The notes beneath the pieces were generated by a model. It was not told where the DNA came from. It worked only from the letters and a program-made list of their open reading frames with translations, and made no database searches. This document shows positions 1 through 8,220 of a stretch of DNA of 64,000 nucleotides, piece by piece; position 1 is the stretch's first letter; every line of letters starts with the position of its first letter. Position numbers and translations under genes: made by a program. Origin of the DNA: G963663315 sp963665165 (GTDB lineage: Bacteria > Pseudomonadota > Gammaproteobacteria > Arenicellales > Poriferihabitantaceae). Location: NCBI GenBank assembly GCA_963665165.1, contig OY761989.1:62001-126000 (forward strand), given 5' to 3'.

Positions 1-69
1 ATCAGATTCTGCTTCGCCAAGCAGGACGCGACCCTGAAACAGGCCGCGGATATCATTAATACCCTTTAG
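1..69 (+). CDS. C-terminal end of a PLP-dependent class I aminotransferase (partial)
   Basis: The first 69 bases read open in frame 1 and end at TAG, giving IRFCFAKQDATLKQAADIIN followed by TL. The segment 'IRFCFAK.D.TL..A...' is the usual C-terminus of class I/II fold-type-I aminotransferases of the methionine/kynurenine aminotransferase group, where the arginine-led strand closes the substrate pocket. Only 22 residues are in the window, so substrate specificity cannot be told. It is followed 35 bases later by a GST-family gene on the same strand, which may be co-transcribed. Confidence 0.6.
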   Translation: MRFCFAKQDATLKQAADIINTL

Positions 70-104
70 GTTTGTTACCCGTTCAACCCATTTTGGAGAC
101 CCTT

Positions 105-767
105 ATGTTAGAAATCCTGGGCAGGAAAAATTCCAGCAACGTTATCCCGGTCATGTGGACTATCGCAGAGTTGAAGCTCGAACATGTCCGGCGCAACATC
201 GGCGGCACATTCGGCGGGCTGGATTCAGCCGGGTACGGCGCCATCAATCCCAACCGCCTGGTCCCCGCCATGAACGACAACGGGTTCATCCTGTGGGAAT
301 CCAATGCCATTATCCGATACCTGTGCAGGCAATACGGCAACGGCTCCCTGTACCCCGCGAACCCGCAGCAGTGTGCGCTGGCGGATCAATGGATGGAGTG
401 GTTCAAATCGACTGTCATGCCGAGCCTTTATCCCGCGTTCTGGGGATTGGTGCGAACGCCGCAAGAAGAACAGAACCCGGAGCAGATCCGCGCAAGCGCC
501 CGCCTCACCGGGGAAAAACTGAAAATCCTGGACCACCGCCTTGAAAACCGGCCATTCATCCTGGGCAATGACTTCACCATGGCGGACATCCCGCTGGGAG
601 CCATCCTGTATCGCTATTCCCACCTGGATATCGAGCGCCCGTCCCTGCCTAATATCGAAGCCTGGTACCACCGACTGCAACAGCGGGACTCCTACCGTAC
701 CCATGTCATGATTCCATTCGGAAGCTCACTTGCAGAGTGGCTTGAGCTGGAAAAGGCAGGAGCCTGA
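105..767 (+). CDS. Glutathione S-transferase family protein
   Basis: 220 residues, the normal size of a cytosolic GST. The N-terminal thioredoxin-like domain has 'NPNRLVPAMNDNGFILWESN' at about residues 45-65, matching the family pattern N-P-x-G-x-V-P-x-L ... W-E-S-x-A-I, where Glu-Ser binds the gamma-glutamyl part of glutathione. The C-terminal helical domain carries 'FILGNDFTMADIPLGAILYR', the N-capping/hydrophobic staple motif. ATG 105 is chosen over an upstream in-frame TTG at 72 because GGAG lies 6 bases before it. GSTs conjugate or reduce electrophiles with glutathione; the substrate is not predictable. The next gene is on the opposite strand and converges. Confidence 0.85.
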   Translation: MLEILGRKNSSNVIPVMWTIAELKLEHVRRNIGGTFGGLDSAGYGAINPNRLVPAMNDNGFILWESNAIIRYLCRQYGNGSLYPANPQQCALADQWMEWFKSTVMPSLYPAFWGLVRTPQEEQNPEQIRASARLTGEKLKILDHRLENRPFILGNDFTMADIPLGAILYRYSHLDIERPSLPNIEAWYHRLQQRDSYRTHVMIPFGSSLAEWLELEKAGA

Positions 768-823
768 GAGATCGAATCCATACCCTTGCGAACGCTCCCT
801 GGCAGGGCCTCGCGACGGGTCGG

Positions 824-2806
824 TCAGATAAAATCGCGCAGAATCGTTTTCTCCCAGCTTCGCCGGTTGAATTCAGTATCCCCTGTGTAAGCGGTTACCG
901 TTGCCCGCAGATAATGGTTTTTTGCGTCGCACTGGTAACTGCTTTCACAAACCGTCCGAATCCGCCAGTCATCCCTTTGCATATAACAGGTGAAGACGCT
1001 GGTTGCCTTTGAAGTCAACGGATCGTCAGGACAAATACTCCGGATATCCTCGTGAGTGTATCGTGTCCGCATACCATGGCCGGGCACCTGGTAATCGCCG
1101 GAATCATCGTAAACCCGGTACCGGGTCCTGTTCCGCTGTAAATCCTTTTCCACCGAGCGTCCATGATCGGGCTGGCGATAGCACGGATAATCCGGTCTTG
1201 AATCCGCAGCCGGCCCGGCTGGTTCGATGCGGTCGTTTCCCCGCCGAACCGGCAGTTCCAGAAAAGAGGCCTGACCCGGCTGGATACTCGCGGTAACCGC
1301 TTCCGGCGGCGGCATCACCATCGGCCAGTATGCAGTCGAGATCGATATTCGCAGTTTGTGATTCGCAAGGAAACGATAGCCGCATTCGTTGAGAAGCAGT
1401 TCCACGTCTTCAAATTCTCCGGGACGCATGGCAACCGGATTTTCATTTCCCAGGCGATGCGCAAGGTTCAGCACACCCCAACTCACCCGGTGGCTGAGTC
1501 CGTCCGGGTGCACATCAATCAGCCTGACCGCAATATTGCCAATCGGTTTGTCAATCGACAGCCTCAGGAATATCCTCGGACGACCCAGGATATCGACGGA
1601 TTGATCCAGAACTCCGGTTTCGAAAACCAGGGATCCCGCATCGTCGATACGCTGGTCTCCCGACAGTTCTGAATCGGGTTTGAGCGGGAACGCTTCCCCG
1701 CAGGCGACCCCGCAATCCTGGGGAGAGCATATCGACATCACTCCAGCGTCTTGCGGCTGGCTTTTCAGGGCATGACCGGCTGCCAGGTAGAGTGTGGATG
1801 TCGAAATGTTCGCTGACGGCCAGTTGTCCTCGGCTACCCATCGGCCCGGTTCGAAATCACGATAACCTCCAGGGCGCACGCCTTGCGAAATATAGGCAGT
1901 ATAGGCCGGGACCTGCATGGCCTGGCTGTCCTGCCCCCGTAACCACCGGTTCCACCAGCAAATGGCCTGCGCAAGAAAATCCATTCCCGGCTTTGGCCAT
2001 GCAATATGTGGATATTTATGGACCCATGGGCCATTGATCGCCCGTGACAACCGGTTGTTCGCCGCCATCGCGGGAGGGGCGTTGATATACAGGTCCGCCC
2101 ACCCGCTGATGACCAGGGAAGGAATCCTGATATTCCCGTAATCCTCCCCGACCGAACCGTGTTTCCAGTATTCATCGCGGCGCTGGTGAGCCAGCCAGGT
2201 TTCCAGCGGCCAGGGTTGGGTATCCAGTCGATGCTGCCACATTTCCTTCCACCGGTCGCCCACCAGCAAAGGGTCCGGCGGACGGGAGGTATAACACAGC
2301 ATCGTGCTGGACCACATGAAATTGGAATAGAGGTGACACCCGTTTTTGTAATGAATATCATCATTGTAGCGATCTACGGTCGTACCCACTGCGATCACCG
2401 CCTTCAAGGGCGCCGGTTGAAGCGCGGCCACCTGGAGACTGTTGAATCCGCCCCAGGAAATACCCATCATGCCGAGATTGCCATCGCACCAGGGCTGACT
2501 TGCGATCCAGTCAATGACCTCAAGCGCGTCGGCGAGTTCACGGGGCGAATATTCATCATCGAAATTGCCGTCGGATTCACCCGTCCCGGAGATATCGACC
2601 CTCACCCCGGCGTATCCAGCCTCCGCAAATACCGGATAATTCCCATCATCCCGGTATGCGGTTCCATCCCGCTTGCGGTACGGCAGATATTCGAGAATCG
2701 CCGGGACCGGGGAGCCTGAGGCGCCGTCGGGGAGCCAGATGCGGGCAGACAGGTTGCGCCCGTCGGCAAGCGGGATAAAAACATTTTCAAGTTCAGTTAC
2801 AGGCAT
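824..2806 (-). CDS. CocE/NonD family serine hydrolase (X-Pro dipeptidyl-peptidase-like)
   Basis: 660 residues, within the usual CocE/NonD size range. Residues 1-300 form an alpha/beta hydrolase with the nucleophile elbow 'GISWGG' (Ser about 117), the acid loop 'SGWADLYIN' and the histidine loop 'GPWVHKYPH'. 'RVDISGTGESDG' is the typical strand before the cap. The rest is the C-terminal jelly-roll (X-Pro dipeptidyl-peptidase C-terminal domain), with 'GRPRIFLRLSIDKPIGNIAV' near residue 390 and 'LRISISTAYWP' near 485. The family cleaves esters, amides or acyl-dipeptides; cocaine esterase and glutaryl-7-ACA acylase are members, so the substrate is open. I see no secretion signal. The gene is transcribed alone, and a paired GTATAC element lies 38 bases upstream of its ATG. 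Confidence 0.85.
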   Translation of the reverse strand: MPVTELENVFIPLADGRNLSARIWLPDGASGSPVPAILEYLPYRKRDGTAYRDDGNYPVFAEAGYAGVRVDISGTGESDGNFDDEYSPRELADALEVIDWIASQPWCDGNLGMMGISWGGFNSLQVAALQPAPLKAVIAVGTTVDRYNDDIHYKNGCHLYSNFMWSSTMLCYTSRPPDPLLVGDRWKEMWQHRLDTQPWPLETWLAHQRRDEYWKHGSVGEDYGNIRIPSLVISGWADLYINAPPAMAANNRLSRAINGPWVHKYPHIAWPKPGMDFLAQAICWWNRWLRGQDSQAMQVPAYTAYISQGVRPGGYRDFEPGRWVAEDNWPSANISTSTLYLAAGHALKSQPQDAGVMSICSPQDCGVACGEAFPLKPDSELSGDQRIDDAGSLVFETGVLDQSVDILGRPRIFLRLSIDKPIGNIAVRLIDVHPDGLSHRVSWGVLNLAHRLGNENPVAMRPGEFEDVELLLNECGYRFLANHKLRISISTAYWPMVMPPPEAVTASIQPGQASFLELPVRRGNDRIEPAGPAADSRPDYPCYRQPDHGRSVEKDLQRNRTRYRVYDDSGDYQVPGHGMRTRYTHEDIRSICPDDPLTSKATSVFTCYMQRDDWRIRTVCESSYQCDAKNHYLRATVTAYTGDTEFNRRSWEKTILRDFI

Positions 2807-2843
2807 GGTCAGGATCCAGACTGCCAGGTCGACGTTCGAGACA

Positions 2844-2857
2844 GTATACTGGTATAC
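2844..2857. promoter_or_regulatory. Paired GTATAC element upstream of the CocE-type hydrolase
   Basis: Two copies of the self-complementary hexamer GTATAC lie two bases apart, 38-51 bases upstream of the hydrolase ATG. Such symmetry is compatible with a repressor operator overlapping a promoter. No regulator gene is adjacent and the function is inferred only from symmetry and position. Confidence 0.3.
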
Positions 2858-2902
2858 AGGCGTAATTCCATAGAATCCGGCTGGCCGTACGCGGCGTGGC
2901 AG

Positions 2903-3694
2903 TCAATCGGAAGCGGCCGCCGGCGGACTGACCAGAACCCGCCCTTCCGGGAGCCGGGGTTTTTGCGCATAACCATAAATGATTTCAAACGTGATCATCA
3001 CCTTCTCCCCGTTTTTGGTCCGCTTCGCCAGATGACTTTCAAATTGCCGGAACCGCTGCTTGCCAGTGAGCGATTTTCTGCGTCCGGTGTGCAGATTGAC
3101 AAACCCTTCGCTTCGCAAATCCGAAATCACGGTCATGCAGTCCGCGTACTCGACCTGCATCCAGTCCGCATCCACAATGGGTTTCTCAAAACCGGCTTGC
3201 AGTAGTGTGTCCCCCAGATGGTGCATGTCGATAAACGGGTGGACATGCGGGCGGGAATCCGCCTTTTTCCAGGCGTGAACCATTTCAGCCAGTGTGTCGG
3301 GGCCAAATGCGGAAAAACAAAAAATTCCTCCCGGTTTCAAGACCCGTTTCACTTGCCGGATGAATGGTTCGAACTCGAACCATGTCCCCTGTAAATTACT
3401 CACCACACAATCGAATGAGGCCCCGGTACCGGGTAGCGCGATGACCGGGAAGGCTGACCGGCGGCTGACCGGACCGGACTCGAACAGACTCGAATACTCG
3501 ATCTGTCCGGCCTCCGGAAATTCAAAACAGCCAGGCTCGAAATCGATAACCAGAATGGATTCCAGCGATGGCCGCGCCAGCCTTGCACGCTCTTCCAGTT
3601 CCCGGCGAATGGGCTGCATCAAATAGGCCATGCCTGCCGGATCCCTGGAAAATCTCCTCCTCGCAATTATGAATTTTTCGAGATCGAGTTTCAA
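2903..3694 (-). CDS. BioC-like methyltransferase-fold protein with degraded SAM-binding motif
   Basis: 263 residues. The middle and C-terminal parts look like BioC/NDUFAF5-type class I methyltransferases: 'VKRVLKPGGIFCFSAFGPDT' at about 115-134, then 'HVHPFIDMHHLGDTLLQAGF' near 150-170, and an N-terminal 'ARRRFSRDPAG' like the 'ARAFSRAA' of BioC. The glycine-rich SAM loop normally written DLGCGTG reads 'VIDFEPGCFEFPEAG' near residues 48-62, so the canonical motif is gone. BioC proteins methylate malonyl-ACP in biotin synthesis; this copy may have a different or non-catalytic role. The start is a TTG, because an in-frame stop lies 13 codons upstream with no ATG between. No biotin genes are nearby. 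Confidence 0.65.
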   Translation of the reverse strand: MKLDLEKFIIARRRFSRDPAGMAYLMQPIRRELEERARLARPSLESILVIDFEPGCFEFPEAGQIEYSSLFESGPVSRRSAFPVIALPGTGASFDCVVSNLQGTWFEFEPFIRQVKRVLKPGGIFCFSAFGPDTLAEMVHAWKKADSRPHVHPFIDMHHLGDTLLQAGFEKPIVDADWMQVEYADCMTVISDLRSEGFVNLHTGRRKSLTGKQRFRQFESHLAKRTKNGEKVMITFEIIYGYAQKPRLPEGRVLVSPPAAASD

Positions 3695-3780
3695 TTTTGT
3701 CGGGGTTCTTCCAGCGAGTGGAACTTTTCAGATAAAAAACCGGTGGTCTGTGTAACAATCCGGTCATAAACTAACACAGG

Positions 3781-4953
3781 ATGCTGCCCGATACAGCAAA
3801 TGCATTTACAGAAATGGAAACAGTCCTTTTAACGAACATGGCGTCCCACCATCAGATGGATTTTGCCCGGGCGATGGCGGAGTTGTCGGGCATCGACAAT
3901 TTCCGCATCGTGTTCCGGAAGCCGGTATATAAAGAGCGTATTGAAATGGGATGGGCGGATGACGGGGGTTTCAACGAACCATTTATCATCCGGTTCTGGC
4001 AATCGGATCAAACGAAAACGGAAGCGCTCCGCCGGATCAACCGGGCCGACGTGGTGATACAGGGACACTTTCCGACCAAGTATGTGCGTGAGCGCATAAA
4101 TCAGGGTAAATTGACCTTTGCCAGCCAGGAACGGTTCTGGAAAAACCCCCCGTCACTGCGACGCCGGATCACGCGGTTCCCGCGCCTTTACAAAAACTAC
4201 CACTCGGTCGCCAACAAGGAAAACTATCACTTTCTCGCGATTGGCGCCTGGGCGGCACAGGATTTGAATGGGTTGGGCATCTTCGAAGGCCGAAGCTGGA
4301 AGTTCGGATATTTTATGGATACGCCTGAATACCAGGTGAAAAAACAGCGGGGAGACACGATTTCATTGCTTTGGTGCGCAAGTTTTATACCTTTCAAGCA
4401 GCCTCACAAAGCGCTTGAAATAGCTCGCGGGTTGCGCGAGCGGGGCATGGCGGTTCACTTGACGATGATCGGCGACGGCAGCCTGCGCCCGTCGATTGAG
4501 CAACACATCAGTCAATCGGGGGCTGGAGGTTACGTCACCCTGACGGGTTGGCAGAATCAGGACGAAGTCAGGCGGCGCATGCTGGACTCGGACCTGTTCC
4601 TGATGACCTCGAACCGCGGCGAAGGCTGGGGTATGGTGGTGAATGAAGCCCTGGGCTGCGGCTGCTGCGTGATGGCCAACCGCGAATCGGGGGCGGCGCC
4701 CTGGCTGGTGGAGCATGGCAAAAACGGGTTTTTGTACAGTGATGAAACCCAGGGCGAACGACTGGACGAGGTCGCCACAACCAGTCGCGAACGTCTGCTG
4801 GATATGGGGCGGCTGGGCCATCAGCGGATGACGGATGAATGGTCTGCCCGGTTGGCGGCCGGGCGGGTGATTGATTTGTCCGCGAAGTTGCTGGATGGAG
4901 ACATCGAGTCTGCAAAACGTTTGTACAGGAGCGGGCCCTGTTCGATGGCGTAG
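3781..4953 (+). CDS. GT4-type glycosyltransferase
   Basis: 390 residues with a GT-B fold. The C-terminal half has the family 4 donor-binding signature 'EGWGMVVNEALGCGCCVMAN' (E-x7-E, about residues 281-300), preceded by 'SLLWCASFIPFKQPHKALEI' and 'HLTMIGDGSLRPSIE', typical of Glycos_transf_1. The N-terminal acceptor domain ('TNMASHHQMDFARAMAELSG') is not assigned to a subfamily. It transfers a sugar from a nucleotide-sugar donor, probably in the cytoplasm; the acceptor is unknown. Two starts are possible, ATG 3781 and ATG 3814, and neither has a good ribosome site (an AGG abuts 3781). It precedes the oxygenase-like gene. Confidence 0.8.
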   Translation: MLPDTANAFTEMETVLLTNMASHHQMDFARAMAELSGIDNFRIVFRKPVYKERIEMGWADDGGFNEPFIIRFWQSDQTKTEALRRINRADVVIQGHFPTKYVRERINQGKLTFASQERFWKNPPSLRRRITRFPRLYKNYHSVANKENYHFLAIGAWAAQDLNGLGIFEGRSWKFGYFMDTPEYQVKKQRGDTISLLWCASFIPFKQPHKALEIARGLRERGMAVHLTMIGDGSLRPSIEQHISQSGAGGYVTLTGWQNQDEVRRRMLDSDLFLMTSNRGEGWGMVVNEALGCGCCVMANRESGAAPWLVEHGKNGFLYSDETQGERLDEVATTSRERLLDMGRLGHQRMTDEWSARLAAGRVIDLSAKLLDGDIESAKRLYRSGPCSMA

Positions 4954-5000
4954 AGACTGTGCCGGAATCATCCCCTCACGATTTGTTCACAGATATGTCC

Positions 5001-5045
5001 GATGTGGTATGGTATGGTATCATGTTTCGAATGACCCACGGTTCC
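5001..5045. repeat. Copy A of a sequence block shared with the PKS upstream region
   Basis: This block begins GATGTGGT, has three tandem GGTAT units, then CATG, TCGAA, GACCCACGGTTC. The last parts recur in the same order at 9982-10026: GGTATCATG, then TCGAA, then the identical 12-mer GACCCACGGTTC, with a few changed bases and fewer GGTAT units. Both copies sit just before a gene on the plus strand, here the oxygenase-like gene and there the PKS. I read it as a duplicated promoter/leader or operator. It overlaps the first possible ATG of the oxygenase gene, which argues for a later start there. Confidence 0.6.
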
Positions 5046-5788
5046 CTAAAATATTATTGTCGCCCTTCACTTTTTCAATACCCGTAACCAAATTGTCCAG
5101 TCAGGATCAAAACCCGTTCATCGAGCTCTGGCCCGCCACTATCCTCAAGAGCAGGCTGGAGAACCATCAGGAGATCAACGCTGAACTGAAAAGACTTTTC
5201 CATCAGTACCGGCAGGAAAATTCGACGGATCCGGGTTCCGGTTTCATCAGCCCGGATCATTTCGCGAATCATCTGGATAACCAGGCGCTGGATATTCTCA
5301 AGTCATTCATTACCGACGGGGTATATCGAATTTCCAGAAAGCTCAACGAGCAATACTGGACACGGTTTGCGCTGAAAACACTGAGAGTCGATGTGACTGG
5401 CATGTGGTTCCAGATCAGCAATGGATTCACCTTCCATGAGACCCATGTCCATGGCAATTGCTCATGGTCCGGCGTGTATTATGTCCAGGCCGGTTCAGCC
5501 AGCAAGTCGCACAACGACCGCATGCCCAATGGAATGCTGAATGGCGTAACCCGGTTTTATGGACAACATCTGGAAGAAAGCGCCGCCGGGCACGGCGATT
5601 GGGGCAATTACTATCTCCAGGACAACACCTGGACCAGCTACCCCGAGGACGGCAACCTGATTATTTTTCCTTCGCACCTCAAACACATGGCATTTCCCTA
5701 CAACGGTGAAGAGGACCGGATTATCGTATCGTTCCACGCCCAGGTGAATTCGGATTCCGAAGTAAAATACAAATACGGTTTTAATTGA
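5009..5788 (+). CDS. Putative 2OG-Fe(II) oxygenase (TIGR02466-like)
   Basis: 259 residues from ATG 5009. The conserved domain starts at 'ELWPATILKSRLENHQE' (like the LFPTPV.. start of TIGR02466 proteins). It has the metal ligands in 'FHETHVHGNCSWSGVYYV' (H-x-H at the HxD position) and a distal His in 'NLIIFPSHLKHMAFPYN', followed by 'DRIIVSFHAQV', whose Arg would bind 2-oxoglutarate. Such enzymes hydroxylate unknown substrates using O2 and 2OG. The start is uncertain: ATG 5009 lies inside a repeat shared with the PKS leader, so TTG 5057 or TTG 5093, just before the domain, may be the true start. Because of that shared leader, I infer a possible tailoring role for the PKS product. Confidence 0.65.
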   Translation: MVWYHVSNDPRFPKILLSPFTFSIPVTKLSSQDQNPFIELWPATILKSRLENHQEINAELKRLFHQYRQENSTDPGSGFISPDHFANHLDNQALDILKSFITDGVYRISRKLNEQYWTRFALKTLRVDVTGMWFQISNGFTFHETHVHGNCSWSGVYYVQAGSASKSHNDRMPNGMLNGVTRFYGQHLEESAAGHGDWGNYYLQDNTWTSYPEDGNLIIFPSHLKHMAFPYNGEEDRIIVSFHAQVNSDSEVKYKYGFN

Positions 5789-5881
5789 AAAAATGAGCGG
5801 CCCGTATCGTCATTGGCAATACGCCCGCAATTGGTAGTAGGATGGACAAGTGAACCGGAATAATGGATTGTCTGGTTCAAT

Positions 5882-5896
5882 AAATGATAATCACTG
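5882..5896. promoter_or_regulatory. AAATGATAATCACTG motif upstream of the ABC importer
   Basis: This 15-mer lies 19 bases upstream of the binding-protein ATG. It matches, with one difference, the 15-mer at 10040-10054 that covers the PKS start codon. The core TGATAATCA resembles half of a Fur box, with about 13 of 19 consensus positions when extended. A common regulator of the importer and the PKS is possible but unproven. Confidence 0.35.
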
Positions 5897-5915
5897 ACTT
5901 CTGGAGAAAAACACA

Positions 5916-6974
5916 ATGAAATTCAAGTTTAATCAAGCCGCGTTGACGGCGGGTATGGTACTGGGCCTGTCGGTTCCGATGGCAATCACCGCGAGCGCGG
6001 ATGAAGTGACCATCGCTTCATGGGGAGGCTCCTACCAGGATGCCCAGAGCAAGGCGCTGTTCATGCCCGTAGCCGAAGCGATGGGTATTACCATTAACGA
6101 GGAATCCTACAAGGGCATCGGCCAGGTGCGGACCAAGGTCGCGGCAGGCGCGGTCCCCTGGGATATCATTGATACGGGTTCAGGCGGGGGCGCACGAGGG
6201 TGCGAGGAAGGAATTCTGATACCGCTGGACTACGACATGATAGACGTTTCCAATTTCGTGGCGGACACCACCTTGTCCTGTTGTGTGGGGACCATCGTGT
6301 TTGCCACTGTGGCGGCCTGGAATACCGATACCTACGGTATGGACGGACCCCAAAGCTGGGCGGATTTCTGGGATGTCGAAAAATTCCCGGGCACCCGCGC
6401 GGTTCGTGGAAAAATGCACGGCATGCTGGAACCGGCGCTGATGGCTGACGGAGTGCCAATGGATGAGGTTTATTCCGTTCTGGACAGTGAAGAGGGAATC
6501 AAGCGGGCGCTGGATAAGATTCGTGAGCTCAAACCCCATATCGCAGTTTGGTGGGGATCGGGCGCCCAACACGCACAGTTGATGAAAGACGGCGAAGTGG
6601 ACATGACTACCGGATGGAATGGTCGATTCGACGTTGCCATCGCCGATGGCGCGAAAGCGTCGTACAGCTATAACCAGGCCCTGCAGGATTACGATTGCTT
6701 CGGTATACCCAAAGGAGCGCCGAACAAGGATCTGGCCATGAAAGTGATCGCCAAAATGAGCGAAGCGGAATATCAGGCGAACATTCCGCAATACATTACT
6801 TACGGACCCACCAACTCCAAGGCGTATGAAACCGGCAAGATAGATGACGCGCTGGCCCGTATGCTGCCTACCCATCCTGACAACGCCTCCAATTTGCTCC
6901 CGATCAATCAGGAATGGTATGCGAAATGGGAGAAAATCGGATCCGAGATGTATCTCGATATGATGACTGAATAA
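5916..6974 (+). CDS. ABC transporter periplasmic substrate-binding protein (PotD-like)
   Basis: 352 residues. A Sec signal peptide covers about residues 1-28 (KFKFNQ, then a hydrophobic core, cleavage after ASA). The mature protein starts 'DEVTIASWGGSYQDAQ', the usual opening of COG0687 polyamine/opine-type binding proteins. It continues with 'GAVPWDIIDTGSGGG' and 'VWWGSGAQHAQLMKDGEVDM', family hinge and pocket regions. It would capture a small cationic solute in the periplasm and deliver it to the two permeases encoded downstream. Polyamine is the default guess; related proteins bind other amino compounds. GGAG lies 10 bases before the ATG. It is the first gene of a four-gene operon and is separated from the ATPase gene by a stem-loop. 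Confidence 0.85.
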   Translation: MKFKFNQAALTAGMVLGLSVPMAITASADEVTIASWGGSYQDAQSKALFMPVAEAMGITINEESYKGIGQVRTKVAAGAVPWDIIDTGSGGGARGCEEGILIPLDYDMIDVSNFVADTTLSCCVGTIVFATVAAWNTDTYGMDGPQSWADFWDVEKFPGTRAVRGKMHGMLEPALMADGVPMDEVYSVLDSEEGIKRALDKIRELKPHIAVWWGSGAQHAQLMKDGEVDMTTGWNGRFDVAIADGAKASYSYNQALQDYDCFGIPKGAPNKDLAMKVIAKMSEAEYQANIPQYITYGPTNSKAYETGKIDDALARMLPTHPDNASNLLPINQEWYAKWEKIGSEMYLDMMTE

Positions 6975-7002
6975 GGAAGATCATCCGGAACCCGGGAACC
7001 CC

Positions 7003-7042
7003 GCGGGCAAAAGGCGGTATTGAAAACCCGCCTTTTGCCCGC
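7003..7042 (+). terminator. Strong stem-loop between the binding-protein and ATPase genes
   Basis: A perfect 15-bp inverted repeat, GCGGGCAAAAGGCGG at 7003-7017 and its complement at 7028-7042, encloses a 10-base loop. No run of T follows, so a full Rho-independent stop is unlikely. Hairpins at this place in importer operons typically stabilise the upstream mRNA or cause partial termination, giving more binding protein than membrane components. That role is inferred here. Confidence 0.6.
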
Positions 7043-7062
7043 CCCGGCCTCCAACCAGATAG

Positions 7063-8187
7063 ATGGCAAGGCTGATGACTGACACCCGGTCCGCCAGAGC
7101 GTTGCCGATCCATATACGTTCCGTAACCAAAACATACGGCAGCGTTTTTGCCCTGGATCATGTCGATCTTGACGTCCAAAGCGGTGAATTCCTGACCTTG
7201 CTGGGCCCTTCCGGCTCGGGTAAAACCACGCTATTGATGGTCCTGGCCGGCTTCACTCGTCCGGATTACGGCAGCTTGAAGTTCGGCGATCAGGAAATCA
7301 TCCGGATGCCGCCCCATCTGCGTGAAGTGGGTATGGTTTTTCAGAACTATGCGTTGTTTCCCCATATGAACGTGGCGGACAACATCGGATTCCCGTTAAA
7401 GCTGCGCAGCGCCCCAAAAGACCGGATCTCGCAACGGGTGGAGGATGCGTTGGCTACCGTGCAACTGGATGGTTACGGAGACCGCCAGATCACCCAGCTT
7501 TCCGGGGGGCAGAAACAACGGGTGGCGCTGGCTCGGGCAATCGTGTTCGAGCCGCAGATTCTGTTGATGGATGAACCGCTTTCAGCGCTCGACAAGAAAT
7601 TGCGTGAACACATGCAGATCGAACTGAGACATCTCCATGAGAAACTCGGTATGACAACCGTTTACGTGACCCATGATCAACGTGAGGCATTGACCATGTC
7701 GGACCGGGTGGCGGTGATCAATCACGGGAAACTGATCCAGCTGGATGAACCCCGAAAGATTTACGATCAACCGGCCAACTCGTTCGTCGCCAATTTTATC
7801 GGCGAATCCACTCTGGTCCCGGTTGAACGCAGGAATGGCAGAGCCTGTTACAACGGAGCGCCATTGGCAATCACCCATCCTGAAATGGCAAAAGGCGATC
7901 TGTTAATGCTCAGGCCCGAACGATTGCTCATATTGAACCCGGAGACCGGTTCCGGCAACACGAACTATAATTGCTTCAGGGGCAGGGTGGACGAAACAGT
8001 CTACCAGGGTGAAAGCTTCATAACCTGGGTAACACTGAACGACGGCACGAAAATAACGGTACGCAGTATCAGTCAACAACAGACCCTGGCGGCCGTGCCC
8101 GGTCGGGGGCAGGAAATTACGCTGGGTCTGCACCCGGACGAAACCGTGTTGATCGCCCGCGACGAAGACAACGCGCAAATCCTGTAA
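7063..8187 (+). CDS. ABC transporter ATP-binding protein (PotA-like)
   Basis: 374 residues. Walker A is 'LGPSGSGKTT' (about residues 47-56), the Q-loop is 'GMVFQNYALFPHMNV', the signature is 'QLSGGQKQRVALARA', Walker B 'ILLMDEPLSALD' and the switch histidine is in 'VYVTHDQREALTMSDR'. The C-terminal third is a TOBE-type regulatory domain ('GDLLMLRPERLLIL'). This is the length and layout of PotA/FbpC-type subunits. It energises import through the two downstream permeases. The start is ATG 7063; ATG 7075, four codons on, is also possible. It lies 88 bases after the binding-protein gene, with a hairpin between. Confidence 0.9.
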   Translation: MARLMTDTRSARALPIHIRSVTKTYGSVFALDHVDLDVQSGEFLTLLGPSGSGKTTLLMVLAGFTRPDYGSLKFGDQEIIRMPPHLREVGMVFQNYALFPHMNVADNIGFPLKLRSAPKDRISQRVEDALATVQLDGYGDRQITQLSGGQKQRVALARAIVFEPQILLMDEPLSALDKKLREHMQIELRHLHEKLGMTTVYVTHDQREALTMSDRVAVINHGKLIQLDEPRKIYDQPANSFVANFIGESTLVPVERRNGRACYNGAPLAITHPEMAKGDLLMLRPERLLILNPETGSGNTNYNCFRGRVDETVYQGESFITWVTLNDGTKITVRSISQQQTLAAVPGRGQEITLGLHPDETVLIARDEDNAQIL

Positions 8188-8220
8188 CCCGGGGCCAGGA
8201 ACGAGGAATCAACCGGTCAA

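Noticed and set aside
4871..5008. Upstream extension of the oxygenase-like gene to 4871
   Set aside because: It overlaps the end of the glycosyltransferase gene by 83 bases and encodes nothing similar to the oxygenase family.
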